Positions 1 through 5,572 of a stretch of 39,247 nt of DNA are shown in pieces. The stretch comes from a virus. The stretch is taken from positions 1 to 39,247 of IMG/VR virus record IMGVR_UViG_3300032296_003095. The stretch is one strand, 5' to 3'. Both the position numbers and the translations under genes were made by a program. The stretch's first letter is position 1, and every line of letters begins with the position of its first letter. The notes under the pieces are model-generated. The model was not told the origin of the DNA and did not search any database. It worked only from the letters and a program-made list of their open reading frames with translations.

Positions 1-146
1 ACGGCCCCGCATTTGAATCGAGTGACGCACAAAGGCAGCGCCCAGGTTTCCAGCGTCAAGGCAAACTCCCAGCGGCGAAACGTTGGAACGTGGCCGAACA
101 AATCGGATGCAGGCAACGGCTCGGGGGCTGTCTGTCGTGTTTTCAT
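1..146 (-). CDS. Partial small ORF running off the left edge
   Basis: An open frame begins at an ATG (144-146, minus strand) and stays open to base 1, giving 48 complete codons. The protein begins MKTRQTAPEPLPASDLFGH; this N-terminus is encoded by the 45-bp boundary element, as in three other genes here. It then has a Trp-rich stretch (RRWEFALTLETWALPL). If the molecule is circular, the frame continues from base 39247 for five more codons (V-A-R-A-R, the first spanning the join) to a TAG. I do not recognise a family. It is the last gene of the minus-strand group lying downstream of the repressor, so if real it may be expressed in the lysogen. Confidence 0.4.
   Translation of the reverse strand, partial: MKTRQTAPEPLPASDLFGHVPTFRRWEFALTLETWALPLCVTRFKCGA
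95..140 (-). repeat. 45-bp boundary element, copy A
   Basis: Read on the minus strand it starts ACACGACAGACAGCCCCCGA and ends TTTGTTC. It matches copy E (13663-13707) at 40 of 45 positions. It lies about 40 bp downstream of the stop of the gene at 181-519 and encodes the N-terminus of the gene starting at 146. Confidence 0.75.
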
Positions 147-180
147 ATTTTTGTGCTCGCCGTCGCCTGATCCGAAGCGT

Positions 181-519
181 TCAGACAATAGGCTTTCCGG
201 TAAACGGGTCGAAGTTCCACGAGCTTTTGCGCGTGACTGCAATGCCGAGGCACCGACATACTTCGGCGTGCGATTTGTTACCATAGCCACGCACGCGCCC
301 CGGAATGATATTGCGGCACTCAATATCGGTTTTCACATCATCCGCTTTAGGTATCAGTTTTTCCCACGGTTCGTTTTTCCATTTCGCAATTTTCCTGTAG
401 TGGTTGACCAATGCGTTTTGGGCCCTACTCGATAGGCAACGCGGCCAGTCTGAACAAGCGGATGCAGGCAACCCAGTGGGGCTATCTGTCGGAGTTTGAA
501 AGTCGGTTTCTTCGGCCAT
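181..519 (-). CDS. Small protein with RNA polymerase alpha-CTD-like helix-hairpin-helix
   Basis: 112 residues. LSSRAQNALVNHYRKI near residue 29 and RVRGYGNKSHAEVCRCLGI near residue 75 resemble the two halves of the RNA polymerase alpha C-terminal domain, whose family pattern is LS-R-NCL followed by G-KSL-E. In that family the fold binds UP-element DNA and contacts activators; here a role in transcription is inference. The N-terminus (MAEETDFQTPTDSPTGLPAS) is encoded by boundary-element copy B, so a later start cannot be excluded. It lies in the minus-strand group downstream of the repressor and would be co-transcribed with it. Could instead be another small HhH protein. Confidence 0.65.
   Translation of the reverse strand: MAEETDFQTPTDSPTGLPASACSDWPRCLSSRAQNALVNHYRKIAKWKNEPWEKLIPKADDVKTDIECRNIIPGRVRGYGNKSHAEVCRCLGIAVTRKSSWNFDPFTGKPIV
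452..493 (-). repeat. 45-bp boundary element, copy B
   Basis: Minus-strand reading has CGACAGATAGCCCC, then GTTGCCTGCATCCGCTTGTTC. It shares the ends of copies A and E but differs in the centre. It lies within the first codons of the gene at 181-519 and about 45 bp after the stop of the gene at 550-843. Confidence 0.7.
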
Positions 520-549
520 AGTTTTGAGTCGGTTGATTGTCTTTCGCGG

Positions 550-843
550 TTATACCCCACGGGTTGCCTGATGCTTGTCGTTAGCCTCAGAAATTGGAAC
601 CAGTTCACCGCTTTCAAATCGGTGGCGGCGAGTCACCCCCTGGAAGCGCCCCCAATCAAGACGCCCATCGGTGGGATGCGCTTTTTCGATCATGTCGCTG
701 TATTCCGCCCGGTTTTGGTCGAGCATAGGCCCGGCAGTTGACATCCGAAACACGGCGAGGCAGTGGTGGAATCCATTGGCTTCGGCGGCCTCAATCTCTT
801 TGAGAGCTACCCTGAGTTGTTCGGCTGTAATTACAAAGTCCAT
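550..843 (-). CDS. Hypothetical small protein
   Basis: 97 residues starting MDFVITAEQLRVALKEIEAAEANGF. The N-terminal third is predicted helical; the middle contains a His-Cys pair (FHHCLAVF) and the C-terminus is charged. No family is recognised. The ATG follows boundary-element copy C directly. The frame reads open upstream through copy C without another ATG. It belongs to the minus-strand accessory group downstream of the repressor. Confidence 0.6.
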   Translation of the reverse strand: MDFVITAEQLRVALKEIEAAEANGFHHCLAVFRMSTAGPMLDQNRAEYSDMIEKAHPTDGRLDWGRFQGVTRRHRFESGELVPISEANDKHQATRGV

Positions 844-848
844 AAGGC

Positions 849-888
849 TAACAAGTGGATGCTGACGACGGCGGGAAGTCGTCTGTTG
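849..888 (-). repeat. Diverged boundary element, copy C, with stem-loop
   Basis: On the minus strand it reads CCAACAGACGAC, then GCATCCACTTGTTAG. The ends match the other copies, but the centre is different and forms a stem GACGAC / GTCGTC around an 8-base loop. The outer bases CAACA and TGTTAG can also pair. It overlaps the stop of the gene at 891-1193 and ends just before the start of the gene at 550-843. It is the copy that looks most like an integron attC site. Confidence 0.5.
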
Positions 889-890
889 GT

Positions 891-1193
891 TTATTCGGAG
901 TCCAGCGCCCGCCGCGCCATATTCTTGTCGTTCTGTGCATCAAACATGGCGTTGTAGGCTTTGGAGATGGCGAGCCCTAGACCGGGACATGCCACCGCAG
1001 CGCCGCCACTGGTGCAGATGCGGACGCCATTTGTTGGATAGTGATCTGGTCCATCTGCGACGGCGACATACCAGTCGCCATTGCCACCCTGCATGATGCA
1101 GAGTTCGGAGCTTGATATGTCACGGTCGTCTGTTTTGTAGCGAAGCATTTGGCCCCACGACACAGAACTAGCGGCTGGAGAGGAACGGCTCAT
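891..1193 (-). CDS. Hypothetical small protein
   Basis: 100 residues. The core ELCIMQGGNGDWYVAVADGP suggests a short beta-rich fold, followed by a Cys/Gly-rich strand (ICTSGGAAVACPGLGLAI) and a charged C-terminal helix. No family recognised. The start overlaps the stop of the gene at 1190-1618 (ATGA), so the two are translationally coupled and probably act together. Confidence 0.65.
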   Translation of the reverse strand: MSRSSPAASSVSWGQMLRYKTDDRDISSSELCIMQGGNGDWYVAVADGPDHYPTNGVRICTSGGAAVACPGLGLAISKAYNAMFDAQNDKNMARRALDSE

Positions 1194-1618
1194 AGGTTGC
1201 TGTTGGTGTTTGCGAGGTCTAGCGTTCGCCGTCCCTCATCCTTGATGTTCAATGCTGGCAATAACTTGCTGGCAAGGTAGCCAGTGGCGTGTGCGACTTT
1301 TTCCTCGTAATCGTCATCCGCATACGCTTCGTCATCGAGTTGGATGCCTCCACGTTTGACCATCCATGCCGCCGCATGCACGCATTCATGCACCAGCAGA
1401 TCAGCATCAGGCCACCGAAGGAAAATGGTTCCAATCTCGTTGGGTTCGTCACTCCGTCGAAACACCGCGAAAGCTCCCTCGTCGTCCTCATTGTCTTTGA
1501 TGACGAGGCTGCATTTCCACTCGCCCATTACCGCTGGTAGTTCAGGGGTTAGAAGGCACTGAACATTGCGAGGCAAAGAACCGTTTGGAGGCATTGCAGG
1601 TAGTTTTTGATTACTCAT
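1190..1618 (-). CDS. Putative zincin-like protein with HExxH motif
   Basis: 142 residues. LLVHECVHAAAWMV, about residue 78, contains HECVH, the HExxH zinc-binding signature of zincin metallopeptidases. A downstream acidic run (DDEAYADDDYEEKVAH) could supply a third ligand, as in gluzincins. Proteins of about this size with HExxH occur in phage accessory regions, but the substrate is unknown. It is the first gene after the repressor on the minus strand (27 bp gap) and is coupled by ATGA to the next gene, so it should be transcribed in the lysogen. Without the third ligand confirmed, activity is uncertain. Confidence 0.6.
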   Translation of the reverse strand: MSNQKLPAMPPNGSLPRNVQCLLTPELPAVMGEWKCSLVIKDNEDDEGAFAVFRRSDEPNEIGTIFLRWPDADLLVHECVHAAAWMVKRGGIQLDDEAYADDDYEEKVAHATGYLASKLLPALNIKDEGRRTLDLANTNSNL

Positions 1619-1644
1619 GGCGTGCGATCCTTTGCTTTTTGGCG

Positions 1645-2079
1645 TTAAGCTCCCAAAATGAGCTGGACGGTTTTGATGAACCAGCGGGCTAAGGAGGTGT
1701 CGGCTTGGATGGCGGTTTGGAGGCGGTGCCAGGCGGCTAGGACGGCGGCTGGGCTGTGATCCAACGTGGCGCCGTAGGCTGCGGCGGTTTCGCGGAGGGT
1801 GGCGGCGGTGGCGTCGCTGCCGGGTGCCTGAATGAGGATCTGGAGGCGAGCCAGGTATTCAGGCGGGCAATCGTCGCGAAGGTAGGCGATGAGCCAGCGC
1901 TGAGCGGTGTCGTCATCGACGGCGCGCAGGAGCTGGCCGAAGCGCTCGGGACGTGGGTGGGTGTCGCGCAGGATATGCGAGATGGTCGCTCCTGGCACAC
2001 CGGCGCGGTTTTCAATGTCGCGCGCAGTGATGCCCGGACGGCTGCAGTAGTCTTGGACGGCAACGGCTAGATGGCTCAT
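1645..2079 (-). CDS. XRE-type phage repressor
   Basis: 144 residues. Residues 7-50 contain an XRE helix-turn-helix: GITARDIENRAGVPGATISH, followed by ILRDTHPRPERFGQLLRAV. The remainder is helical and probably mediates dimerisation; I see no Ser/Lys pair of a LexA-type autoprotease. It is transcribed away from the early operon that starts at 2176, the classical position for a lysogeny repressor. I chose the ATG at 2079 because upstream sequence in this frame is Arg-rich shadow of the opposite strand. The minus-strand small genes follow it without an obvious terminator. It could also be a Cro-like early regulator. Confidence 0.8.
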   Translation of the reverse strand: MSHLAVAVQDYCSRPGITARDIENRAGVPGATISHILRDTHPRPERFGQLLRAVDDDTAQRWLIAYLRDDCPPEYLARLQILIQAPGSDATAATLRETAAAYGATLDHSPAAVLAAWHRLQTAIQADTSLARWFIKTVQLILGA

Positions 2080-2175
2080 GGGAATTGAGTTTGGTGCAAA
2101 TTTGAAAATGAGCAAGATTTTTGTTGCGCGCGTTTTGGTTTTCTGCCAATCTTGGATTAACGCTAATTTAAGCCT
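2080..2175. promoter_or_regulatory. Divergent repressor / early promoter region
   Basis: This 96-bp gap separates the repressor from the early operon and is clearly AT-richer than its surroundings. It contains A/T runs (AAATTTGAAAATG, GATTTTTGTTG) and an imperfect dyad ATTAACGCTAAT near 2157. I infer a divergent promoter with an operator for the repressor. I could not fix -35/-10 boxes with confidence. Confidence 0.5.
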
Positions 2176-2376
2176 ATGCCTCAAGACGACGTTTTCACGC
2201 CCCCGCCCGAGCTGATCGTGCTCGATGCCCTGAAGGAAACCTGCGAGCTGGTGCGCAAGCACAACTCCAACCCGGAGATCGCGAAGGCGGCTCTGGATTG
2301 GGAGACGCGCATTGCCACGCGCATGCAGAAGCTCCAACCGGAGGCGCAGGCCGCGACGGCTGTGTTGCCAGCGTGA
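2176..2376 (+). CDS. Small early protein
   Basis: 66 residues, helical (LDALKETCELVRKHNSNPEI and a following amphipathic stretch). It is the first gene rightward from the divergent promoter region. No family recognised. It overlaps the next gene by GTGA, which supports it as real. No strong Shine-Dalgarno sequence precedes the ATG. Confidence 0.65.
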   Translation: MPQDDVFTPPPELIVLDALKETCELVRKHNSNPEIAKAALDWETRIATRMQKLQPEAQAATAVLPA

Positions 2377-2549
2377 ACGCGGGCGATGTGATGCTGTTGA
2401 TCGCTGCGCTGGCGCTGCTGGTGCTGTGCGGCGTGATGACGTGGGTGTGCGTGCTGCCTCCGCGCCGGGATTACTCGGCGGATGATTTGGAGATCGCGCA
2501 GCAACTGGAGTTGGAGGGCCGCAGCGGTGACGCTGCGGAGGTGGCATGA
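2373..2549 (+). CDS. Small single-pass membrane protein
   Basis: 58 residues from a GTG that overlaps the preceding stop (GTGA). Residues 7-28 (VMLLIAALALLVLCGVMTWV) form one clear membrane segment, followed by a cytoplasmic-type PPRR and an acidic helix (DDLEIAQQLELEG). Probably an inner-membrane protein made early after infection. The function is unknown; superinfection exclusion would fit place and size but is a guess. Confidence 0.65.
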   Translation: MNAGDVMLLIAALALLVLCGVMTWVCVLPPRRDYSADDLEIAQQLELEGRSGDAAEVA

Positions 2550-2791
2550 TGACGGACCTGCAACGAAGCATTTCCGGGCTGCTGTCGAGGTCGGCAGCTC
2601 AGGTGGGAACGACGGGCGGCTGCGCGGTGGGGAGCCGCGCGGCCGGCCCGTGCTCCGCCGCGATGGATCTGGAGCACGCGATGGTGCCGCGGCGGCCGTC
2701 GGTGCCTCGTGTGCGTGCCTACGTGGTGCGTGAGTGCTGCGGCGGTGTGTCTCGATCGGAGACGGTGTTTGTGCGGCTGGCTGGCCGGTGA
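2546..2791 (+). CDS. Hypothetical basic protein
   Basis: 81 residues beginning MMTDLQRSISGLLSRSAAQV, with an Arg/Pro/Cys-rich C-terminal half (VPRRPSVPRVRAYVVRECCG). It overlaps the preceding gene by ATGA. No family recognised. The composition is close to that of the GC-rich frame background, so I hold it at moderate confidence. Confidence 0.5.
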   Translation: MMTDLQRSISGLLSRSAAQVGTTGGCAVGSRAAGPCSAAMDLEHAMVPRRPSVPRVRAYVVRECCGGVSRSETVFVRLAGR

Positions 2792-2817
2792 TGGCCTGCA
2801 CTGCGGCGGCCCGCGAT

Positions 2818-2842
2818 GCCGCGCCCCCTTTTTCTTTTTTTT
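2818..2842 (-). repeat. A-tract element, copy 1
   Basis: On the minus strand it reads A8-G-A5-G5-CGCGGC. It is one of four similar tracts (2818, 3049, 3668, 5090) in the early region. This copy lies at the start of the tandem-HTH gene, just before its preferred ATG. Confidence 0.6.
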
Positions 2843-2848
2843 GAACCC

Positions 2849-3274
2849 ATGAGTGCCAGGAATCGACATGACCAAGGATCGGAGGTGACGCAGGCGGGCG
2901 TGATGGCCCGGGCGTTGGCCGCTGGTGGGCCGTGGCGTGTCGAGGAGGTGGCAAGGCTGCTGGATGTGCCTGCTGAGCAGGTGACGCTGTGGTGCCGCTC
3001 TGGTGCGCTGCTGGCGAGGGTCCGCGAGGGCCAGCCGGTGGTGGATCGGCGCGGCCTTTTTCTTTTTTTGTCGGGTCAGGTGGAGAGTCTGCTGAGCCCT
3101 GAGTCTGTGGCGGCGGTGCTGGACGTGGAGACGCGGACGGTGCGTGAGTGGCTGGCGGCTGGGCGTCTGCGCTCGGTGAAGCTGGGCGACGGCCGGAAGG
3201 CTCCGCGCCGTGTGCCGGCCGGTGAACTGCGGCGGTGGATTGAGACGCTGAGCGGGAAGGGGGTGGCTGCATGA
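2849..3274 (+). CDS. Tandem helix-turn-helix (excisionase/MerR-like) regulator
   Basis: 141 residues from ATG 2849; an in-frame ATG at 2816 would add an unusual RPLFLFF stretch encoded by an A/T-tract repeat, so I prefer the later start. Two HTH units follow one another: VEEVARLLDVPAEQVTLWCR around residue 30 and PESVAAVLDVETRTVREWLA around residue 85. The second is followed by an excisionase-like wing (SVKLGDGRKAPRRVPAGEL-RW). The pattern fits a DNA-binding protein such as an excisionase or early regulator. It ends in an ATGA overlap with the next gene. Confidence 0.7.
   Translation: MSARNRHDQGSEVTQAGVMARALAAGGPWRVEEVARLLDVPAEQVTLWCRSGALLARVREGQPVVDRRGLFLFLSGQVESLLSPESVAAVLDVETRTVREWLAAGRLRSVKLGDGRKAPRRVPAGELRRWIETLSGKGVAA
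3049..3069 (-). repeat. A-tract element, copy 2
   Basis: Inside the tandem-HTH gene, minus-strand reading A7-G-A5-GGCCGCGCC. It encodes a GLFLFL linker between the two HTH units. Confidence 0.6.
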
Positions 3275-3696
3275 AAACGCTGTGGAGCAATTTGTGCGGA
3301 CATTACTCTGTCGCCGTGGTGCTCGGTGCGCTGGCGGCGGCTGGAATGGATTGGAGCCGGGAGAATGTGGGCGCATTGCGCGGGGCGTCGTGGATCGGCG
3401 GAATGCAGGCTGCGGTGGTGGCAAATGTCCGGTCAGCGGATATTGTATCTGCCGAGTCTGTGGCAATCTCTCTACATAGAGCGGCGGTTTTGGTGGCAGT
3501 TCCCACGATTTGCCACGAATGGGCCGCGATGGGTGACCAGGTGCGCGGCGTGCTGGGCGATGCGGACCGGGGGGGAGGGGGCCGCACGGCGCGGATCGCC
3601 GATGGTATTCAATACATTACCCCGGAGACAAAATTTCTGCATTGCCACGGCCCTTGCCTGATGGGCTCCAAAAAAAGAAAGGGGGCCGCGGCATGA
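3271..3696 (+). CDS. Hypothetical protein, possibly built on a dispersed repeat
   Basis: 141 residues, starting MKTLWSNLCGHYSVAVVLGA and coupled by ATGA to the gene before. The stretch RSADIVSAESVAI resembles translated dispersed repeats I recall from Verrucomicrobia, so part of this frame may be captured non-coding DNA. Two hydrophobic segments are present (residues 13-26 and about 70-80). The C-terminus (GSKKRKGAAA) is encoded by A-tract element copy 3. No function can be proposed. Confidence 0.45.
   Translation: MKTLWSNLCGHYSVAVVLGALAAAGMDWSRENVGALRGASWIGGMQAAVVANVRSADIVSAESVAISLHRAAVLVAVPTICHEWAAMGDQVRGVLGDADRGGGGRTARIADGIQYITPETKFLHCHGPCLMGSKKRKGAAA
3668..3691 (+). repeat. A-tract element, copy 3
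   Basis: CC-A7-G-AAA-GGGGG-CCGCGGC, at the end of the gene at 3271 and two bases before the ATG of the gene at 3693. A -1 slip on the A7 run would join these two reading frames. Confidence 0.6.
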
Positions 3697-3986
3697 GCGC
3701 GGTTCTTTGGGAGCAGGCCCCGGCAACGGCGGCGATTCACGAGCGGCCCGTGCACGAGCTCGTGCAGGCCAAGGCACGACTGGAGCAGTGCTCGCAGATC
3801 CTTTCCGACATCGAGGCCCTGCTGGCGCGGGATGACATTGAGGAGATCGACAAGCTGGCGCTGCTTCATGAGCGCAGCACCACGCGGATCAGCGCCATCG
3901 CCTGCGCCAACATCATCACCGCCTGCGAGGAACGCATGCGGCAGCAGGCCCGCCAGATGCAGCAGCGGCATGGCTGGCTGCTTTGA
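3693..3986 (+). CDS. Hypothetical helical protein
   Basis: 97 residues beginning MSAVLWEQAPATAAIHERPV. It is almost entirely helical, with heptad-like spacing (ELVQAKARLEQCSQILSDIE), so it is probably a small oligomeric protein. The ATG overlaps the preceding stop (ATGA). No family recognised. Confidence 0.65.
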   Translation: MSAVLWEQAPATAAIHERPVHELVQAKARLEQCSQILSDIEALLARDDIEEIDKLALLHERSTTRISAIACANIITACEERMRQQARQMQQRHGWLL

Positions 3987-4006
3987 CACCCTTTTCTTAC
4001 CTACCC

Positions 4007-4279
4007 ATGAGCAACCTAGACCTCAAAGACATCCCGATCATCGACGCCGTGCAGGTGCTGCGATACCGAACCAACCCTGAAACCGGTGTGCTGGAGCCGT
4101 GGCCCGTCGCCACCTGCGAGATCGATCGTGCCGGGCGAGTCATTTGGCGCGGCGATGCAGGCAGGGCGTATGAACCGCTGCTGCGCGCCACAAAAAAAGC
4201 GGGCGCGGTGCTGGCTCATCAAACCATCGCCGAAACCTTGGCCGAAACCGAATCAAAAAAGGAGGCCGCCGGTGAATAA
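4007..4279 (+). CDS. Hypothetical early protein
   Basis: 90 residues from ATG 4007 (MSNLDLKDIPIIDAVQVLRY). An in-frame ATG at 3983 would add MTPFSYLP. A beta-rich core (ATCEIDRAGRVIWRGD) is followed by an Ala/Glu-rich helix. Its TAA overlaps the ATG of the following gene (TAATG), indicating coupled translation. No family recognised. Confidence 0.6.
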   Translation: MSNLDLKDIPIIDAVQVLRYRTNPETGVLEPWPVATCEIDRAGRVIWRGDAGRAYEPLLRATKKAGAVLAHQTIAETLAETESKKEAAGE

Positions 4280-4583
4280 TGAAGCTGACTGCTTGGATCA
4301 ACGAATCCGCCCACAATCTCGGCATCAAGCCGCGCACGCTGTGGATGACGCTGTATCGCGGCCGGCTGCCGTGGCCAGCACTCGAGCGAAAAAATCAGCG
4401 CGTCGTGGAGACGCACGCCGCGCCCCTGTCGTCGGTGCCGTGTGGCGTGATGCCCAGGGCCAGACGCGCCTGCGCCTCACCTACATCACCCGCAGCACGG
4501 TCGATTTCCTGAATCTCACCACCGACGGCCACGGCGTGATGAGCCGCACCTGGCTGGAAAACCATTTCACCGCTGAATCCTGA
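4279..4583 (+). CDS. HTH protein read across a -1 frameshift
   Basis: The gene starts with ATG 4279 (TAATG overlap with the preceding gene) and the last codons before ATG 4583 are in the -1 frame (TGATG overlap). The initial frame alone stops at 4512 after an Ala/Ser/Arg-rich tail that looks random. The frames meet at A AAA AAT (4389-4395), a textbook -1 slippery heptamer. The joined product is about 101 residues: an HTH-like N-terminus (LGIKPRTLWMTLYRG), a basic linker, then WRDAQGQTRLRLTYITRS and TWLENHFTAES. I infer a programmed frameshift or, less interestingly, a sequencing indel or natural mutation. Likely a small DNA-binding early protein. Confidence 0.6.
4389..4395 (+). other. Candidate -1 slippery heptamer
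   Basis: A AAA AAT in the zero frame of the gene at 4279 (codons CGA AAA AAT). Shifting by -1 here leads directly into the frame that ends with the TGATG overlap at 4583. Confidence 0.5.
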
Positions 4584-5572
4584 TGCACAAATATCTCCGC
4601 CATCTCGGCGACTACGCCAAGGACACCAAGCACCTTTCCATGCTGGAGCACGGTGCCTACAACCAGATGCTGGATTGGTGCTATGCGGCCGAAAAACCGC
4701 TGCCCACCGATGAAAAGGCCCTTTTCCGGCTTTGCTCCGCGTTTGACAAAGCCGAGCAGCAGGCCGTGCGCTCGATCCGTGACGAGTTCTTTGTGCTCAC
4801 CGAGGACGGTTACACGCAGAAACGCGTGCTGGAAGAGATCGCCGATTACAAAGACAAGGCAGCCAAAGCGGCCCGTGCAGCGGATAAGCGTTGGCAAAGC
4901 GAACGCAATGCGGACGCAATGCAGACGCATAGCGAACGCAATGCGGACGGTATGCCTCGCGCGCGCGTTCCGATAACCGATAACCATAAACCGATAACCA
5001 ACTTCTTGTCCGCACCTGACGGTGCTGGACCGAACGGCGATGGCGCTGCCCCGGCTTCCGCTGCTGAACTCGAACCCGATTCTGGCCAGAAAAAAAAGAA
5101 AGGGGGCGCGGTGCTGGATGGCATTCAGCCCTTGGCGTGGACCGCAGAGGCGGGTTGGCAGGGATTCACGCAGGATCTGTGGGACGAGCTGGCGCTGGCT
5201 TATCCGGCCTGCGACATCCGGCGGCAGATGCTCGCCATGGAGCAGTGGCTCAAGGCGAATCCGGCCAAGGCCCGCAAGAGCAACTGGCGGAAGTTTGTCA
5301 CCAACTGGCTCGCCAAGGAGCAGGACCGCGGCGGCGATCTGCGCGGCATGGCTCAGCCAGCTTGGGCAGGGTTGGCCGCCAAAAAAGACGGGGCGGCGGA
5401 AAAGCCGTTGCTGACGATCGAGGCCGCGCCGGAGGGCCATGAGCAGGCCATGCAGGCGCTGTTTGGCGAGCAGTGGCGCGAGATGTGCCCCGCGTGGCCG
5501 CAAATGACCGCCAGTGACAAGTCGCAGGTTCGCGCCTGGCTGCGAGAGCAGCATGGAAAGGAGGCGGCGTGA
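4583..5572 (+). CDS. DUF1376 (YdaU-like) replication-module protein
   Basis: 329 residues. The N-terminal 90 residues match DUF1376: HLGDYAKDTKHLSMLEHGAY, then CYAAEKPLPTDEKALFRL. This family lies beside phage helicase genes and is regarded as a replication accessory or initiator. A low-complexity middle (about 105-180) holds direct DNA repeats and A-tract element copy 4. The C-terminal half is helical and Trp-rich (AMEQWLKANPAKARKSNWRK). It overlaps the helicase gene by GTGA. Together with DnaB and SSB it forms the replication module. I infer a helicase-loader or initiator role analogous to lambda O. Confidence 0.8.
   Translation: MHKYLRHLGDYAKDTKHLSMLEHGAYNQMLDWCYAAEKPLPTDEKALFRLCSAFDKAEQQAVRSIRDEFFVLTEDGYTQKRVLEEIADYKDKAAKAARAADKRWQSERNADAMQTHSERNADGMPRARVPITDNHKPITNFLSAPDGAGPNGDGAAPASAAELEPDSGQKKKKGGAVLDGIQPLAWTAEAGWQGFTQDLWDELALAYPACDIRRQMLAMEQWLKANPAKARKSNWRKFVTNWLAKEQDRGGDLRGMAQPAWAGLAAKKDGAAEKPLLTIEAAPEGHEQAMQALFGEQWREMCPAWPQMTASDKSQVRAWLREQHGKEAA
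4898..4999 (+). other. Candidate replication origin (iterons inside the DUF1376 gene)
   Basis: A 19-bp perfect repeat AGCGAACGCAATGCGGACG occurs at 4898-4916 and 4931-4949, with a third partial unit (GCAATGCAGACG) at 4916-4927. Next to it is an AT-richer stretch with three CGATAACC units (4971, 4978, 4992). Iterons plus an AT-rich side inside the initiator gene is how lambda ori is built. The same region also encodes a low-complexity linker, so the repeats could be structural only. Confidence 0.35.
5090..5112 (+). repeat. A-tract element, copy 4
   Basis: A8-G-AAA-GGGGG-CGCGG inside the linker of the DUF1376 gene, encoding QKKKKGGAV. Nearly identical to copy 3 and, in reverse complement, to copy 1. 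Confidence 0.6.

Noticed and set aside
1641-1650. GTTAAGC, a perfect GTTRRRY core box
   Set aside because: The motif is short and expected by chance; it overlaps the repressor stop codon and no partner box or hairpin is nearby.
2181-3466. Long minus-strand Pro/Arg/His-rich frames
   Set aside because: Antisense to coupled early genes; low-complexity composition without any domain.
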